A DNA stretch of 26,623 bases, from contig JAIWNI010000198.1 of NCBI GenBank assembly GCA_025331435.1, forward strand, positions 1 to 26,623, read 5' to 3'. The notes beneath the pieces are model-generated. The model worked only from the letters and a program-made list of their open reading frames with translations. It had not been told where the DNA came from and searched no databases. How positions within the stretch are numbered: position 1 is the first letter of the stretch; the number at the start of each line of letters is the position of its first letter. A program made the position numbers and the translations under genes. The stretch is from Choanephora cucurbitarum (lineage: Eukaryota > Mucoromycota > Mucoromycetes > Mucorales > Choanephoraceae). Shown here piece by piece: positions 1-9,652 of the stretch.

Positions 1-497
1 TGAACCTGAATAACAAACACGATTCTGTTGATCATAAATCTTGGTGTAGATATTAGCCAGATTCTTTCCTACTCGCTGTGTTTCACATTCGATTCGAACC
101 ACTTGGCCCACAGCAAACTCCACTCATATAAGTAACAGAGAGATCACTCGAGACACCAATCATTTCCCATTGATGTCTGCCTGAACTGACCATGATGGCA
201 AAACTACTGCAGACATCAATCAATGTGGCCACACAGCCACCATGCAATCGACTCAGCCTATGACAGATGATTAATCAAGGCATGTAGCGTAGTTTATGTT
301 CTTACCTACAGATTACAATGAGATTGTTCAACCACAAATTCCCAAGTAAGCTTATTAGGTCCAGCATCCACAAGGCTCAGCGTGCTGGCAATAGAATCAT
401 CCCAGCTTGTGAGGTCATCTTTTGATTTCGTAAAGAAAGATGTAGCATACAATTCAAGTCTTGGGTATTTCTCGGCCACTTCTTTAGCAATTTTCAT
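1..497 (-). CDS. ACOT13-like hotdog-fold acyl-CoA thioesterase (partial; apparent frameshift)
   Basis: Predicted to hydrolyse acyl-CoA thioesters (PaaI/ACOT13 hotdog family). Exon 1 is 497-310 (62 codons plus 2 nt), the intron is 309-258 (52 nt, GTAGGT...CATAG), and exon 2 is 257 to beyond position 1. The spliced product carries the family core HCN-x4-LHGG, then ATLID (Asn62 and Asp77 match the catalytic pair of ACOT13), then GVSSDLSVTYMSG. Directly after SGV the frame breaks at about 115-117: the expected V-A-V-G-Q-V-V-R-I-E-C continues one frame over, as if one T had been inserted. The second frame then stays open to the window edge (QRVGKNLANIYTKIYD). Only the last 10-20 residues should lie outside. 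Family identity is fairly sure. Whether the lesion is a real mutation or a consensus error cannot be told here. Confidence 0.75.
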
Positions 498-1400
498 TAT
501 TTTCGATAGAAAAACGTAAAGTGAGAAAAGTCATGACAAAGTGTCTTTTTTTATTATTTTTTAGGGTTACACGAAAAGAGATGTTTAGGTACAACACAAT
601 TGTTTCTCGAGACTAAGAGAAGGCAAGTGCTTGTTGCGTGTATGTTGGGTTGGTTTCAAATGTATAAAAGCAGCAGCTATTCCAACAACAGATGATGTGG
701 TTTTTGTTCAAGAGGAAAAAAAAAGGAATAGAAAAGAGCTTCTACATGTTATAGGGAAGCTGTATCAAAAATCTAAGCATAATAGTCCTTGCCCAAATAC
801 AAAAAAAAATAAATAAATAAAAACCAAAGATGCAGATGTACACTAACAATAAATGAAGAGCATAGACTAATTGACAATAAAGGACTTTATTTTTCTTTTA
901 TATGCTTTGAAAAAAAAAAAAGGTAGTTATTAAATAATTGTAAACACACAAGTGAGAAAGACATGAAGTTATGACAAATATATTTATTTATTTTTGTTTC
1001 TTGATACAAAGCTTCATAGAAGTGGATGAGCCTTTGGGAGTTTTTTTTTTTTCTTTAGTTAAACTACTACCCCCCCCCCAAGATCTAAAGAGTCCCAATA
1101 ATCCAAACAGTCCCAGTAACCCCGACCGCCTACCTTGGACAGGACAAGAACCGCACAGCAATCACCCCCACCGCAGAGAATGCTCTGACGAACAACCTAC
1201 TACTACCGAATCCCCCCACATACCAAGCCTTCCGCATGGCGATTCTGTTTCCCCCCAGTCCCGCAGTATCTCCAGAAGCATAAGCACGGAAAAATCATAA
1301 AAGTAGGCTTCAGAAGAAGACCATTGTGTCAGTCCTGGTAAACCAAGACAACAGAGAAACAATATATAGAGGTACCAAACGAGTAGACTGGCCAAACCAG
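498..1400. other. AT-rich spacer, no convincing gene
   Basis: This stretch lies upstream of the thioesterase start (497, minus) and presumably holds its promoter. It contains A/T homopolymers, a T12 run (1041-1052) and a C10 run (1070-1079). Around 1080-1300 the sequence becomes GC-richer and is open in several frames on both strands, but no frame has splice signals plus a recognisable domain. Confidence 0.5.
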
Positions 1401-1408
1401 TGAGAAAT

Positions 1409-1522
1409 AACAGTATGTGGATACTATATAAAAAAAAATAGTATGTGCATATACTATATGAATAATATGTGCATATACTAATGAATAGTATGTGCACATA
1501 CTATATGAATAGTATATGTGAG
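1409..1522. repeat. Tandem array of 23-24 bp near-palindromic units
   Basis: Units start at about 1409 (diverged), 1437, 1461, 1484 and 1508 (partial), with consensus AATAGTATGTGCATATACTA followed by TATG. Each unit is nearly self-complementary around TGTGCAYA. The third unit holds a perfect 20-bp palindrome at 1485-1504 (ATAGTATGTGCACATACTAT). The array could form cruciforms or hairpins. No coding role is apparent. Confidence 0.85.
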
Positions 1523-1619
1523 AAGGGGAGCTTTCGACTTACACCACAAAGTGTCTAACAAGAAAGTGAGTACTTTGGAGATCAACCAGAGGCATCCAAC
1601 TTGATATGAGAGAGACCCG

Positions 1620-1745
1620 CGTTCGTAGGCGCCGCCAGAGACATCCCCCTTGGTAGAGGCAATCGCCGATTGGTTCAAGCCTGCCAAGATAGGACGACCA
1701 GAGTCACCAGGACCGCCAGGATTACCAGGACCCTAACGTCTTGAG
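1620..1745 (-). other. GC-richer patch with Gly/Pro triplet coding potential on the minus strand
   Basis: Read on the minus strand, a frame begins after a possible acceptor (GTTAG, about 1735) and encodes GPGNPGGPGDSGRP, then ILAGLNQSAIASTKG. The DNA basis is a 9-bp repeat (CCAGGAYYR type) at about 1705-1735. The frame stays open to about 1478 but runs into the palindromic array. It may be a fossil exon or simply the translation of a repeat. I recognise no family. Confidence 0.25.
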
Positions 1746-1793
1746 GTTGCAACCTTCCCTTTTGTTTGCTTCTTGTGGGGAAGGCGCGTGGGA

Positions 1794-1826
1794 GGCAAGT
1801 GGAAGGCAAGTGGAAGGCAAGTGGGC
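1794..1826. repeat. 11-bp minisatellite, 3 copies
   Basis: The unit GGCAAGTGGAA occurs at 1794-1804 and 1805-1815, and with two changes at 1816-1826. Confidence 0.85.
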
Positions 1827-2257
1827 TTTGGTTTTGACGCTTTGTTAGAGAGTTGCCCACTTGCCAGGGCTGAAAGGATTTCTTCTTTTTTTTTTCTTGT
1901 GACAAACATTTTTGCTTTGGTTGTTGAAATGCTTTGCTTGTGTTTGTGCTTGGTACCGTAGCATGAGTACTTGCTGAACACCACAACGTTCTTGTAGTAG
2001 ACCAGTCTTGATTACAGTAAATGGTGACCTAGACGTGCTCACTTGAAATGAGGCTTGCAAACCATGACAGGACAGATTCTTGACTACTTTAATCGTTGGC
2101 TAACCAGAGTAAGAGATTTTTCCAGGTAAGATGAGGCAGTCTTGCACCAAGTAAGTGTTGTTTCTTGTTGGCTCATACCTATACGAACAAGAAAAAAAAA
2201 GTCAATCAAACGAACAAAGTCAAAAGTTTATCAGTACTTACTTTAACATAGACGTGT

Positions 2258-2436
2258 TCCTGACTTGAGTTCTTGACATTTTTTTTCTTTTAACCAGAGT
2301 CTTTGACTATTTTTTGGCTTGAATTTTTGACTTTTTTTTTTTTCTGAGAGTTCATGACATTTTTTTTTCTGAGAGTTCTTGACATTTTTTTGACCAGAGT
2401 TTTTGACCAGAGTTTTTGACCAGAGTTTTTGACTTG
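2258..2436. repeat. Degenerate tandem repeats ending in a 13-bp array
   Basis: Three exact copies of GACCAGAGTTTTT lie at 2392-2430. Upstream is a looser series of TTCTTGACAT followed by T-runs and CTGAGAGTT or ACCAGAGT (2258-2391). Related ACCAGAGT words also occur near 2102 and 1698, so the family seems to extend discontinuously upstream. Lysine/serine-rich frames on the minus strand here are by-products of the T-runs. Confidence 0.75.
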
Positions 2437-2590
2437 TTGTTTTGGTTGTGTATGAAAATAAGATAGACTGAAAGAGAGATAAAGAAGAGAAGAAAAAAAA
2501 AAGAGAAAAGGAGCATGAGAAAAACTCACGTACTTAAGAAAAAAAAAAGATAGGGGTATTGGTTAGTTGATCAAAGGAAAAGACTGATCC

Positions 2591-2622
2591 CATGGTGATT
2601 TCAGCTGACTTGTGTCACCATG
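2591..2622. repeat. Inverted repeat with 8-bp arms
   Basis: The arms CATGGTGA (2591-2598) and TCACCATG (2615-2622) are perfectly complementary, with a 16-nt loop containing the palindrome TCAGCTGA. No adjacent gene gives it a function. Confidence 0.6.
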
Positions 2623-4760
2623 ATTCTTTCTTTTACCTTCACCTCTCTAAAAACTATTTTCTTTCATTTTGTATGAATCCTATATTCTTTGTCGTTTTGT
2701 AGAAGGTGTAAACTGTGTATTCTATATGGCAACTGCTAGAATCTTTGACGGCCACACTCCACCTCGGTTTACTAACTCGTCTCTCCCTCCCCCCCAACCG
2801 CGGCACTATCGCCTAAAAAGGTATCTCTCGAAGGGTCTCTAAGGATCGTTTGTTTGTATTATTACATAAGGATTACACTTTACTGACATTAAAAAAGAAT
2901 ACTACTGCTATCTATACCCTTGAACCTCTTTTCTACCTACTAGAAACTTTATCCTCAGGCAATTCAGTTCTGGACATACGCTCGAATTTACTCCTGTGTC
3001 TACAAAGTGATAAAGTACATCTACTATTGCTAAAGATAACTAACTATTCGATTTTTCTAGAATTGGTCATTTATTGTTTAGATCCCATGAAAATTGATTT
3101 TTCATGTGATTTGCTTTTCACTTTTAAAGCTCCATGTTATCTATTGCCTAGACCCGATTTCAATACTATCGCCTATCTCTCTCTCCTTTTTAGTACAGCG
3201 ATTTTTATTTTTTTGCAATATAGATAGTACAAAGATAAAACTCTATTATGATTTTAGGTTTACAATACCCATTATACTTTCCTTTTATATCAAATTGGGC
3301 AAACACATGAACTGCATGCCGTATGCATTATGATGCAGATACATGATAATGAACGGTCTTGTATCATATCTGACTCTCTTCACCTCGATAGTTCTTTTTT
3401 TTTCTTTTTTTAGGGAAAGATACTGAGTTCTGATTGGCTCAAGAAACAGGACCCAGCAAAAAAAAAATACGGATACTGCTTTTGAATGGTTTATGCTGAT
3501 TTATTGTTCATGAATACAATGAAAATAGCGTCCTTACCATGCCAATTCTATGATTGCTAGTTATTAAAGAAAGCAAAAGATCAAAGATAAAATAGTGGTG
3601 TCGATATGAAAAAGAAGTAACAAGATTATTGACATTTGACAGCTGCATTCATAAAAAAAAAAAAGAGTGTGCCTAAAAAAAAGCGTACCTAAAAAAAAAG
3701 CGTGTTTTGATTTTTGGAGAAATCCAAGATTGGCAGAGAAAAAAGAAGAGCGATTTTCGCATCGCGCCTTTTTTTTTCCTCATGCAAAGAGCGTGTCTTT
3801 TTTCTTTTAGAAAAAGAAAAAAAAAGGCCAAAGATTGATTACCCTTTTTTTTTTTCTGACTACTCAAGATAAAGGGAAATAAAAAGTGATGATAATCATA
3901 AAGTTATCTGACTATCAAACAAATGTCTGAAAGTTAAAGAGGAGTTTGGCTGTCAAAATAAAGTTGGCATTAATATACATTCCCTCTGCCTTCTTTTTTC
4001 CTTTTCCTTTACATTAAGCATACACTAGAACAAGATAATGATGCTAAACTCTGATTGGATAACTACTTTAGCCTTCTTTTTTTTTTGGCATTTATAACAT
4101 GCGCGTTAAAATCTTTTTTTTCTTTTCTTTTCTTTACAAAAAAAAATCAATTCATTTCTTGGCAAAGCATCACTTCAATCATATCAAAAGCAAGTATCCA
4201 AACACTCTTCTTTAAACGAAACGTTACTCACCATACTTCTTTTCTTTAGTCTAGATTCTTCCAAGCTTACCAATACATCCATTGTGAATGCGCCTACTTA
4301 CTGTGTCTTTCAAGTCAAATCTCTTCTACTTTGGTTGTCTCCTATGAACTTGTACAGGTTGAGAACAAAGGCTGATGCTGCCTTTCACACTCCAATAGAG
4401 GCGAATTACTTGTCATAGGCTAGTCCCTTCTTCAGACGACTCCTCTGTTATCGATAGACCAGGAAGTACTCATAGTAAGGAAAGGCAAACAAGCGCCCTG
4501 GTCTGATAGCAATCCATGTGTGAGTACTTTGGGGTTGTGGATAGGGAATTAGGTGCAGACATACTTGTACAATTCCCGTTAGCTGACTGATAAGTGTTTA
4601 CCAGGAAGTGAGAAAGTGCGAACAGAACTAAGCTTATTTCTTTTAACAAGGAAAAAAGGCTTATCCTCTGCGTTCTCCTCCTTGTCTTGTCTGCCATGTG
4701 TCTCCGCTACTGATGAACATCTCAAACTCTGTCTAGAACTTTCTATTTCTCGGTCCATGG
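2623..4760. other. AT-rich gene-free spacer
   Basis: Poly-A and poly-T runs are frequent (for example 3654-3665 and 3845-3855). Open frames are short and low in complexity, and no splice-connected coding sequence was found. One copy of the dispersed GAGGAGTT motif lies at 3907-3959 (listed separately). Confidence 0.5.
3907..3959 (+). repeat. Dispersed GAGGAGTT repeat, copy A
   Basis: It contains CTGACTATCAAACAAAT and then AAAGAGGAGTTTGGCTGTCA. Both blocks recur at 12497-12535 (same strand), and the second recurs at 5490-5520 on the opposite strand. It may be a short mobile-element relic. Confidence 0.55.
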
Positions 4761-4764
4761 CTAC

Positions 4765-4847
4765 CTCTACTGCGTCTCTACTGCGTCTCTACTGTGTCTC
4801 TACTGTGTCTCTACTGTGTCTCTACTGTGTCTCTACTGTGTCTCTAC
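4765..4847. repeat. 11-bp minisatellite, 7.5 copies
   Basis: The unit CTCTACTGYGT occurs at 4765, 4776, 4787, 4798, 4809, 4820 and 4831, with a partial unit at 4842. The first two copies carry GCGT and the rest TGTGT. All three forward frames are open through the array, but the repeated Cys/Leu/Ser/Thr-rich peptides have no other sign of being real protein. Confidence 0.9.
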
Positions 4848-4889
4848 AAGCTATTTTTACTGTGTCTCTACAAGCTATTTTTACTGCGT
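4842..4889. repeat. 24-bp tandem duplication next to the 11-bp minisatellite
   Basis: Two copies (4842-4865 and 4866-4889) each begin with CTCTAC, carry AAGCTATTTTTACTG, and end in TGT or CGT. A diverged third start lies at 4890. The unit is an 11-bp minisatellite unit enlarged by a 13-bp insert. Confidence 0.85.
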
Positions 4890-4899
4890 CTCTATCCAA

Positions 4900-7485
4900 G
4901 CTACCTCTCTTGCCTACTGTTTCTGCTACTATTATGTCCAGCTACTATTACTGTATTATTCTCTTATAACTGTATCCATTAATCACTTATTCTTATTGTG
5001 TCTATATCAATTATTTCATTTAAACTGTCACCATCTTCATTACTTGCCTAAACAAATAAATCGACTTCTTGCTGGCATTAAACCCTTACACAAAAATAAG
5101 CCTTTGACTTTATTCAAACTAAACAATGAAACCAGAGAATGGTAAAATAGTGACCTTTGAGATGCTACATATCATATCAACCTCATTCCTTTTGATCTAC
5201 ATAAACCAAAGCATTCATAGTTATCTTTTTGCTTAGACACGTACTTCAAAATGCTCACAACTCGGAAAAAAACTTATCATCTCAACAACAGTCATGACTT
5301 GCAAAATAAGCAACTAATTATCACTAATCTTAAACATCAAAAAAAGATGAAATTCATCACTCTTGAACACCTAAAAATAAGCTTCTATCTCTCATTCTGC
5401 TTTTTTTTTTCATCATCAATTGTAATACAAACGAGTGTTTCTTGTATTGTCCCAAATGCCTGTATCAGCAGTAAAGTCTATTTTATTCATGCATTTTGAC
5501 AGATAAACTCCTCTTTAATAGAGAGAGAAAAAATTAAAAATAAAATAAACGAAAGTGATACAATGTCAATGATAACTTACCCCGCTGCTTTTGGTTTCAG
5601 AACATGATCTTCTTAAGGAATAGGTTCAAAGCAATGACACTTTAAGCCATATAAGCTTTGGCTTATTTCTTGTTTTATTTTTAGGCATGCGAGTATCTCA
5701 TCTAGCTATGGTTGGAATGCGTTCATTAGATAAACTCTTGCTTTTCAATGTAAACATATTACTACTCTGTTAGCTCAAATGTGTTATTTTTGAAGCAATT
5801 CTGTAACTAAAGCCTTTCTTTGTCTTCATAACTGAAAAAAAAACCATAAACATGTTGCAGAGAAAGAAGCTCAATCAATATGTTATTGGTCATTTGTTGA
5901 CTATGCAGACACAGCTCATCAAGATCTTTTTGCTACCATTACACATATAGAAATCACATCATGGACAATAACAAACAGCTAGTGCTTGCAGAAACTTTTG
6001 TTCACTGTGAGGCAATGAGGAGTTAGAGTAGACTTTTGCGGAAAGGGACAACAGTTTGCTTGGCTGCCTTGTAAACTCTCAAGGCGATTTGTGCTTCCTT
6101 ATGGTAAAGTCAGAAGGGTACATTATCACCAGAAAGTCATTGCAAAATAGACTACAGACAAGAAATTACACAGTGGAATGGGTACGATTCAATAAAAGGA
6201 ATGATTGGCACTGATAATTTTTTTTTTAATGCAATAAGGTTTTTACACCAACTTTGTCTATGTGCAACAAGTCAAAAAAAGATTGAGTGATTTGTGGTAG
6301 ACCTCTTCTTCCTTTTGTTTTTGTCTTTCTAATAAAAAAAAAGGGAAAAAAGATAACAGAACCTGACTTAGGCCCAGAGGCTTTGATAGACACCACATCA
6401 ATAGCTATGGAGATACCCTCACTTCCTTACATTTAAGAAAATCTTGGCCGAGAATGGACTGTTTCGTCTGGATTCAGAGAAAAAAGCAACAGAAGAGCAG
6501 CCAGAAAAAAGAGGCTAGATAGTTGTTCTAGCAAAAAATATATATATATATCCAGTATTTGTGATAAGAACAAAGAGATGATCTCAATCCTTGGCTTTGG
6601 AAAGCCAACGTAGATAAATAAAGCGGAACAAGTTGGATGACAGAAAATCATAATGGGATTCTACCTCTTCGCTTAAATCTGCACCTTTGAAAGCCTCGTT
6701 CACCTGATGGTGTACCCCCCTCTTTTACTGTTGCTGTTGCTATCATGAGCGACTGTGTCATTCACATCACTGCCTCACTGCTTATGCTTAGGATATGTCC
6801 CCATCGTTTCCTAAAGCACCATCACTAATTAATCTGCTAAGTCAAGTGAGTTAAACAAAATCAAAGGGAGGCTTTTATCCAATACACGGATTGTATGTCA
6901 GTATATAAATTAAGTAGAGCAACATAACACAGGACTTGTGTCTTGTTTGGAATATGCTGGGTAATGCATTTTACGATACTTTAAGCACCAAGAACACCAA
7001 GACTACTATCATTACGACGACGAGCATGAACTAAAAATCAGGTACAGTAATAGTGCGAATAAAATCATCAGCACCAGATAGAGGTTCGGAAGAACCTCCA
7101 GAAAAAGATACAGTATATGTGCATGAATTAAATCAGGCCAACTAAGATTTTGTGTTTGTCCTTATGTTTGAGTGCACACAAACACTCTTTACTTCTTCTT
7201 CTTTCACAAACGTGTTCGTAATAAGCATTTGTGAAGTCCCTTTGCTAGCATAGGTAATAGATACCTCCTAGTCAATGCATGACGGACATGAACAGCACAC
7301 ATCCAATCTCAGCAATGTTCTTCCTCTTTCACTAGTTGGCCTTTCTCATTTGACTAGCTAGATATATTTTCATTCAATCTTTCTCGCTCTTTGCTTCTTT
7401 CTCATCTCTTTTGCTTTTCACTGAAGCGTATAAGGCGACAAAGGCATGTATGACAACTTGAGCCTAGTAACACTGCAAAAAAAAA
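4900..7485. other. Gene-free AT-rich spacer
   Basis: I see no supportable gene. A short (TA)n run lies at about 6538-6551. At 6035-6140 a plus-strand frame reads GQQFAWLPCKLSRRFVLPYG and may be a fossil coding fragment, but it has no recognised family and stops nearby. Confidence 0.45.
5490..5520 (-). repeat. Dispersed GAGGAGTT repeat, copy C
   Basis: On the minus strand it reads AAAGAGGAGTTTATCTGTCA followed by AAATGC. It differs from copy A at two positions over the core. The left-hand CTGACT block is not evident in this copy. Confidence 0.5.
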
Positions 7486-7489
7486 ACTA

Positions 7490-7720
7490 GGGGTCGTTTA
7501 AAGGTTTTTTTGTCGAAATCAAAGGCTATTTAAAGGTTAAACTGGCGAGGTTTTTCGAAGGTTTTTTAAAAGTTTTCTTTTGCATTCATCTGCAAAGGGT
7601 CATCTAGAGGTCTTTTAGAGATCATTTTGAGGTTCTTAGAATAAGCCCTTTATTGGCCTTTATTTCAGGGTTTTTTTGATGGTTTGTACATTTGGAGAAA
7701 GGTCTTTTAAAGGTTCAAAT
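7490..7720. repeat. Degenerate TTTAAAGGTT satellite
   Basis: Near-identical 15-mers bound the block: GGTCGTTTAAAGGTT at 7492 and GGTCTTTTAAAGGTT at 7701. Many decayed variants lie between them (GGCTATTTAAAGGTT, GAGGTTTTTCGAAGGTT, GAGGTCTTTTAGAGATC, GAGGTTCTTAGAA). Spacing is about 20-25 bp. This is consistent with an old, mutated tandem array. Confidence 0.7.
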
Positions 7721-7854
7721 TAAACGCATTGTATTGGCTATAAATGAATGTCTTTAACTATGCTTGGAAAGAAACATAAACGCTTCTAACCAATGCTTGT
7801 GGAATCGAAACATTAGATATAAGGGAAAAACAGTTTATTCAGGCGAAAAGGAAA

Positions 7855-8481
7855 TCAATTAGCTAGCAACAGAAGCGTTTCTTGCAGCAAGACGAACTGC
7901 CCTTTTTCGTCTACAAATACATAACATTACAATTAGCAATAGTGTCGTTTTCTTGCGATTGTTTACTTACTGTCGCTTGGAAAATTCTGTCCAAGAGTTT
8001 TGGATAGCAAATCCAACAGGCCAGCACGACTCGCACTCAAAAGAAAGGACATCTCTTCATGTGCTCCTAACAAGAAATCAAGTGCTGTTCACTGCATTAA
8101 AGACTTACCTTGAACTGGAACATTTGTATAATAGGCACACTGGTTACCTTAGGTGTTGGCATACGAAGTGCATGCTTTCAGGGAAATGTTATTGAAGTTC
8201 TTGTAAAGAGCTTTTGACTCTTCCTCAGTACGATCAGGAAAAGCGTCAGCCAGAACCCATCTTAAGCTTGCGGTAGGATTGGTTCGCTTAGGCATGTTAT
8301 ACCTGAAGCTTCTTGCCATGGTGGTGGTAGTGCCTTGATTGCTTTGCTGCTGAACTTGTTCACCGAGTACCCGGACTCGCTTAGCAAGCATTGTACTCTG
8401 CTTTTCTAAGGCAGCGAGACGGTCAACAACTAGATTGAGTGAAGTTAAGAGGTCAATTACATACTTCTGAGTAGGGGTCAT
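7855..8481 (-). pseudogene. Three-exon gene of unknown function interrupted by one in-frame TAA
   Basis: The start is ATG at 8481 (MTPTQKYVIDLL). Exon 1 is 8481-8109, the introns are 8108-8067 (42 nt) and 7970-7911 (60 nt), exon 2 is 8066-7971, and exon 3 is 7910-7855 ending in TGA. Both donors are GTAAGT and both acceptors are TAG, and the phases join exactly. The reading frame is 173 sense codons with a single in-frame TAA at 8151-8149, two thirds of the way along. Residues 10-42 are a leucine-rich coiled-coil-like segment (LVVDRLAALEKQSTMLAKRV). A basic stretch follows (FRYNMPKRTNP), then a conserved-looking block (WVLADAFPDRTEEESKALYK). After the TAA come GNQCAYYTNVPVQ, then AHEEMSFLLSASRAGLLDLL. 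I do not recognise the family. It could be a nonsense-mutated copy, a readthrough gene, or a 110-residue protein that ends at the TAA. Confidence 0.55.
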
Positions 8482-8739
8482 TGGTTTTGTCTTGCAGATT
8501 AAACAAAAGGTTATTGCTACGTCCGCTCCAATAACCAAACAAAAAGCAATAAGTTATCACCTCATTACTGCTATTCATATAACACAAAGAGAAACACATC
8601 TATTAAGCAATGCCTTTAATGTGATATTACGAGTTAAAATAGAATAGTAAATAGTTGAATGACAAGAAGCAAGTTCTTACTTTTATTAACCTTAAAGTTA
8701 AACAAGTGAGGAAAAAAAAGAAAAGAAGAAAGTAATTCT

Positions 8740-8897
8740 AAAATATAATTGGCTCTCATAAGTGGCATATGAAATGAAATAAGGAACGGGTTTCCAAAGG
8801 ACCATTCCCTATTCCTTAAGGCAATAATAAGGAGCGTTAATCGGTAATCAAACTTCGGTTCCCTCAAGATCGTTCCCTAAATCGAGAGATGACTGTA
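8740..8897 (-). mobile_element. Solo terminal segment of a Tc1/pogo-like DNA transposon
   Basis: Read inward from the right boundary on the minus strand, the sequence is TA then CAGTCATCTCTCGATTTAGG, followed by reiterated GGGAAC words (about 8885-8860) and a TTTGATTACCGATTAACG block. The CAGT-type terminus beside a TA dinucleotide and the subterminal GGGAAC reiteration resemble ends of pogo/Tigger-type elements. No matching opposite end or transposase was found, so this is a truncated or solo end. The left boundary is approximate. The minus-strand frame across it is not a gene. Confidence 0.45.
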
Positions 8898-9610
8898 TAT
8901 CTGATCAAAACTATATGATGAAAGTAGGGAAGCAGAAGATCCATGCCAAACTGAAGGACCCTACATCATTTAGTGCAAGTCATAAGGATCCGTTAAAAAT
9001 AAATTAGTTGATCTTTACTTGTTTGTAAAGCAAAGAAGGGACATCCTATGAAAATAGACTAAACTTTATCAGACACACTCTTCACTTTAAGTGTCTAGGC
9101 TTAATTTACAGTATATGATATTGTCAGTCTAACGTATCCTACATTTAGCAACATCTAAGCCTTTTTGACTATGCAAAATGACAAGTCTCTCTAAATCAAA
9201 ACAAAGGTCATTTGTATCACACATGTTTAAATTTTTCTAATGTGTCTTTCTTGATTGTGACGGAACTCTAATGCGACTTTACCAGCTTACTTCTATTTTG
9301 AACTTCTGTAGAAATAGTAGAATAAAGGCTTGGTTTGTACAAAAATAGCCGTAGACTGTTATGCGTAAAAATATCTTGGATGAAAGGCACAATTGTATTT
9401 TGGGAAGCTTAATGCGATTCTGAGTCATTCTATGTTTCAGACAATAATAGGTCTCTTGAAAGGGCGACAAGTAGCATGTATACCGGGGATTAGAGAGCTA
9501 TTGGCTATATATAGATAAGTCTCAGAAAACAAGTGGCTGAACAAGGCATAACACTGAGTCAAGAGGCAATGCTAAGCTATTTTCGTCTTGAAGTAATTTT
9601 AGAAAACATA
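8898..9610. other. Spacer upstream of the M13 peptidase
   Basis: It is AT-rich with no supportable coding sequence. It includes the presumed promoter of the M13 gene. Confidence 0.5.
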
Positions 9611-9618
9611 TATAAATA
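9611..9618 (+). promoter_or_regulatory. Candidate TATA box of the M13 peptidase gene
   Basis: TATAAATA lies 35 bp before the ATG at 9653. If functional, it implies a leader of only about 10 nt and argues against an upstream coding exon. Confidence 0.35.
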
Positions 9619-9652
9619 GACCAAGTTTGAAGCATGGAGTAGGTTATTCAAT

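Noticed and set aside
88..104. Sequence resembling a tRNA B box (GGTTCGAATC on the minus strand)
   Set aside because: It lies within the thioesterase coding exon, and no acceptor stem, A box or cloverleaf could be formed around it.
1655..1690. GGTTCAAGCC, another B-box-like word
   Set aside because: No A box at the right distance and no complementary 7-bp acceptor stem.
2850..3333. Plus-strand frames of 125 and 79 codons
   Set aside because: Strong AT and Leu/Phe/Ile bias, no domain, no splice context, and mutually overlapping frames.
3673..3867. Minus-strand Lys/Phe-rich frame
   Set aside because: Produced by A/T homopolymers.
4616..5145. Three overlapping Cys/Leu/Ser/Thr-rich frames
   Set aside because: All are translations of the 11-bp and 24-bp minisatellites. 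A period not divisible by three keeps all frames open.
8634..8867. 77-codon minus-strand frame
   Set aside because: It overlaps the transposon-end sequence and has no domain.
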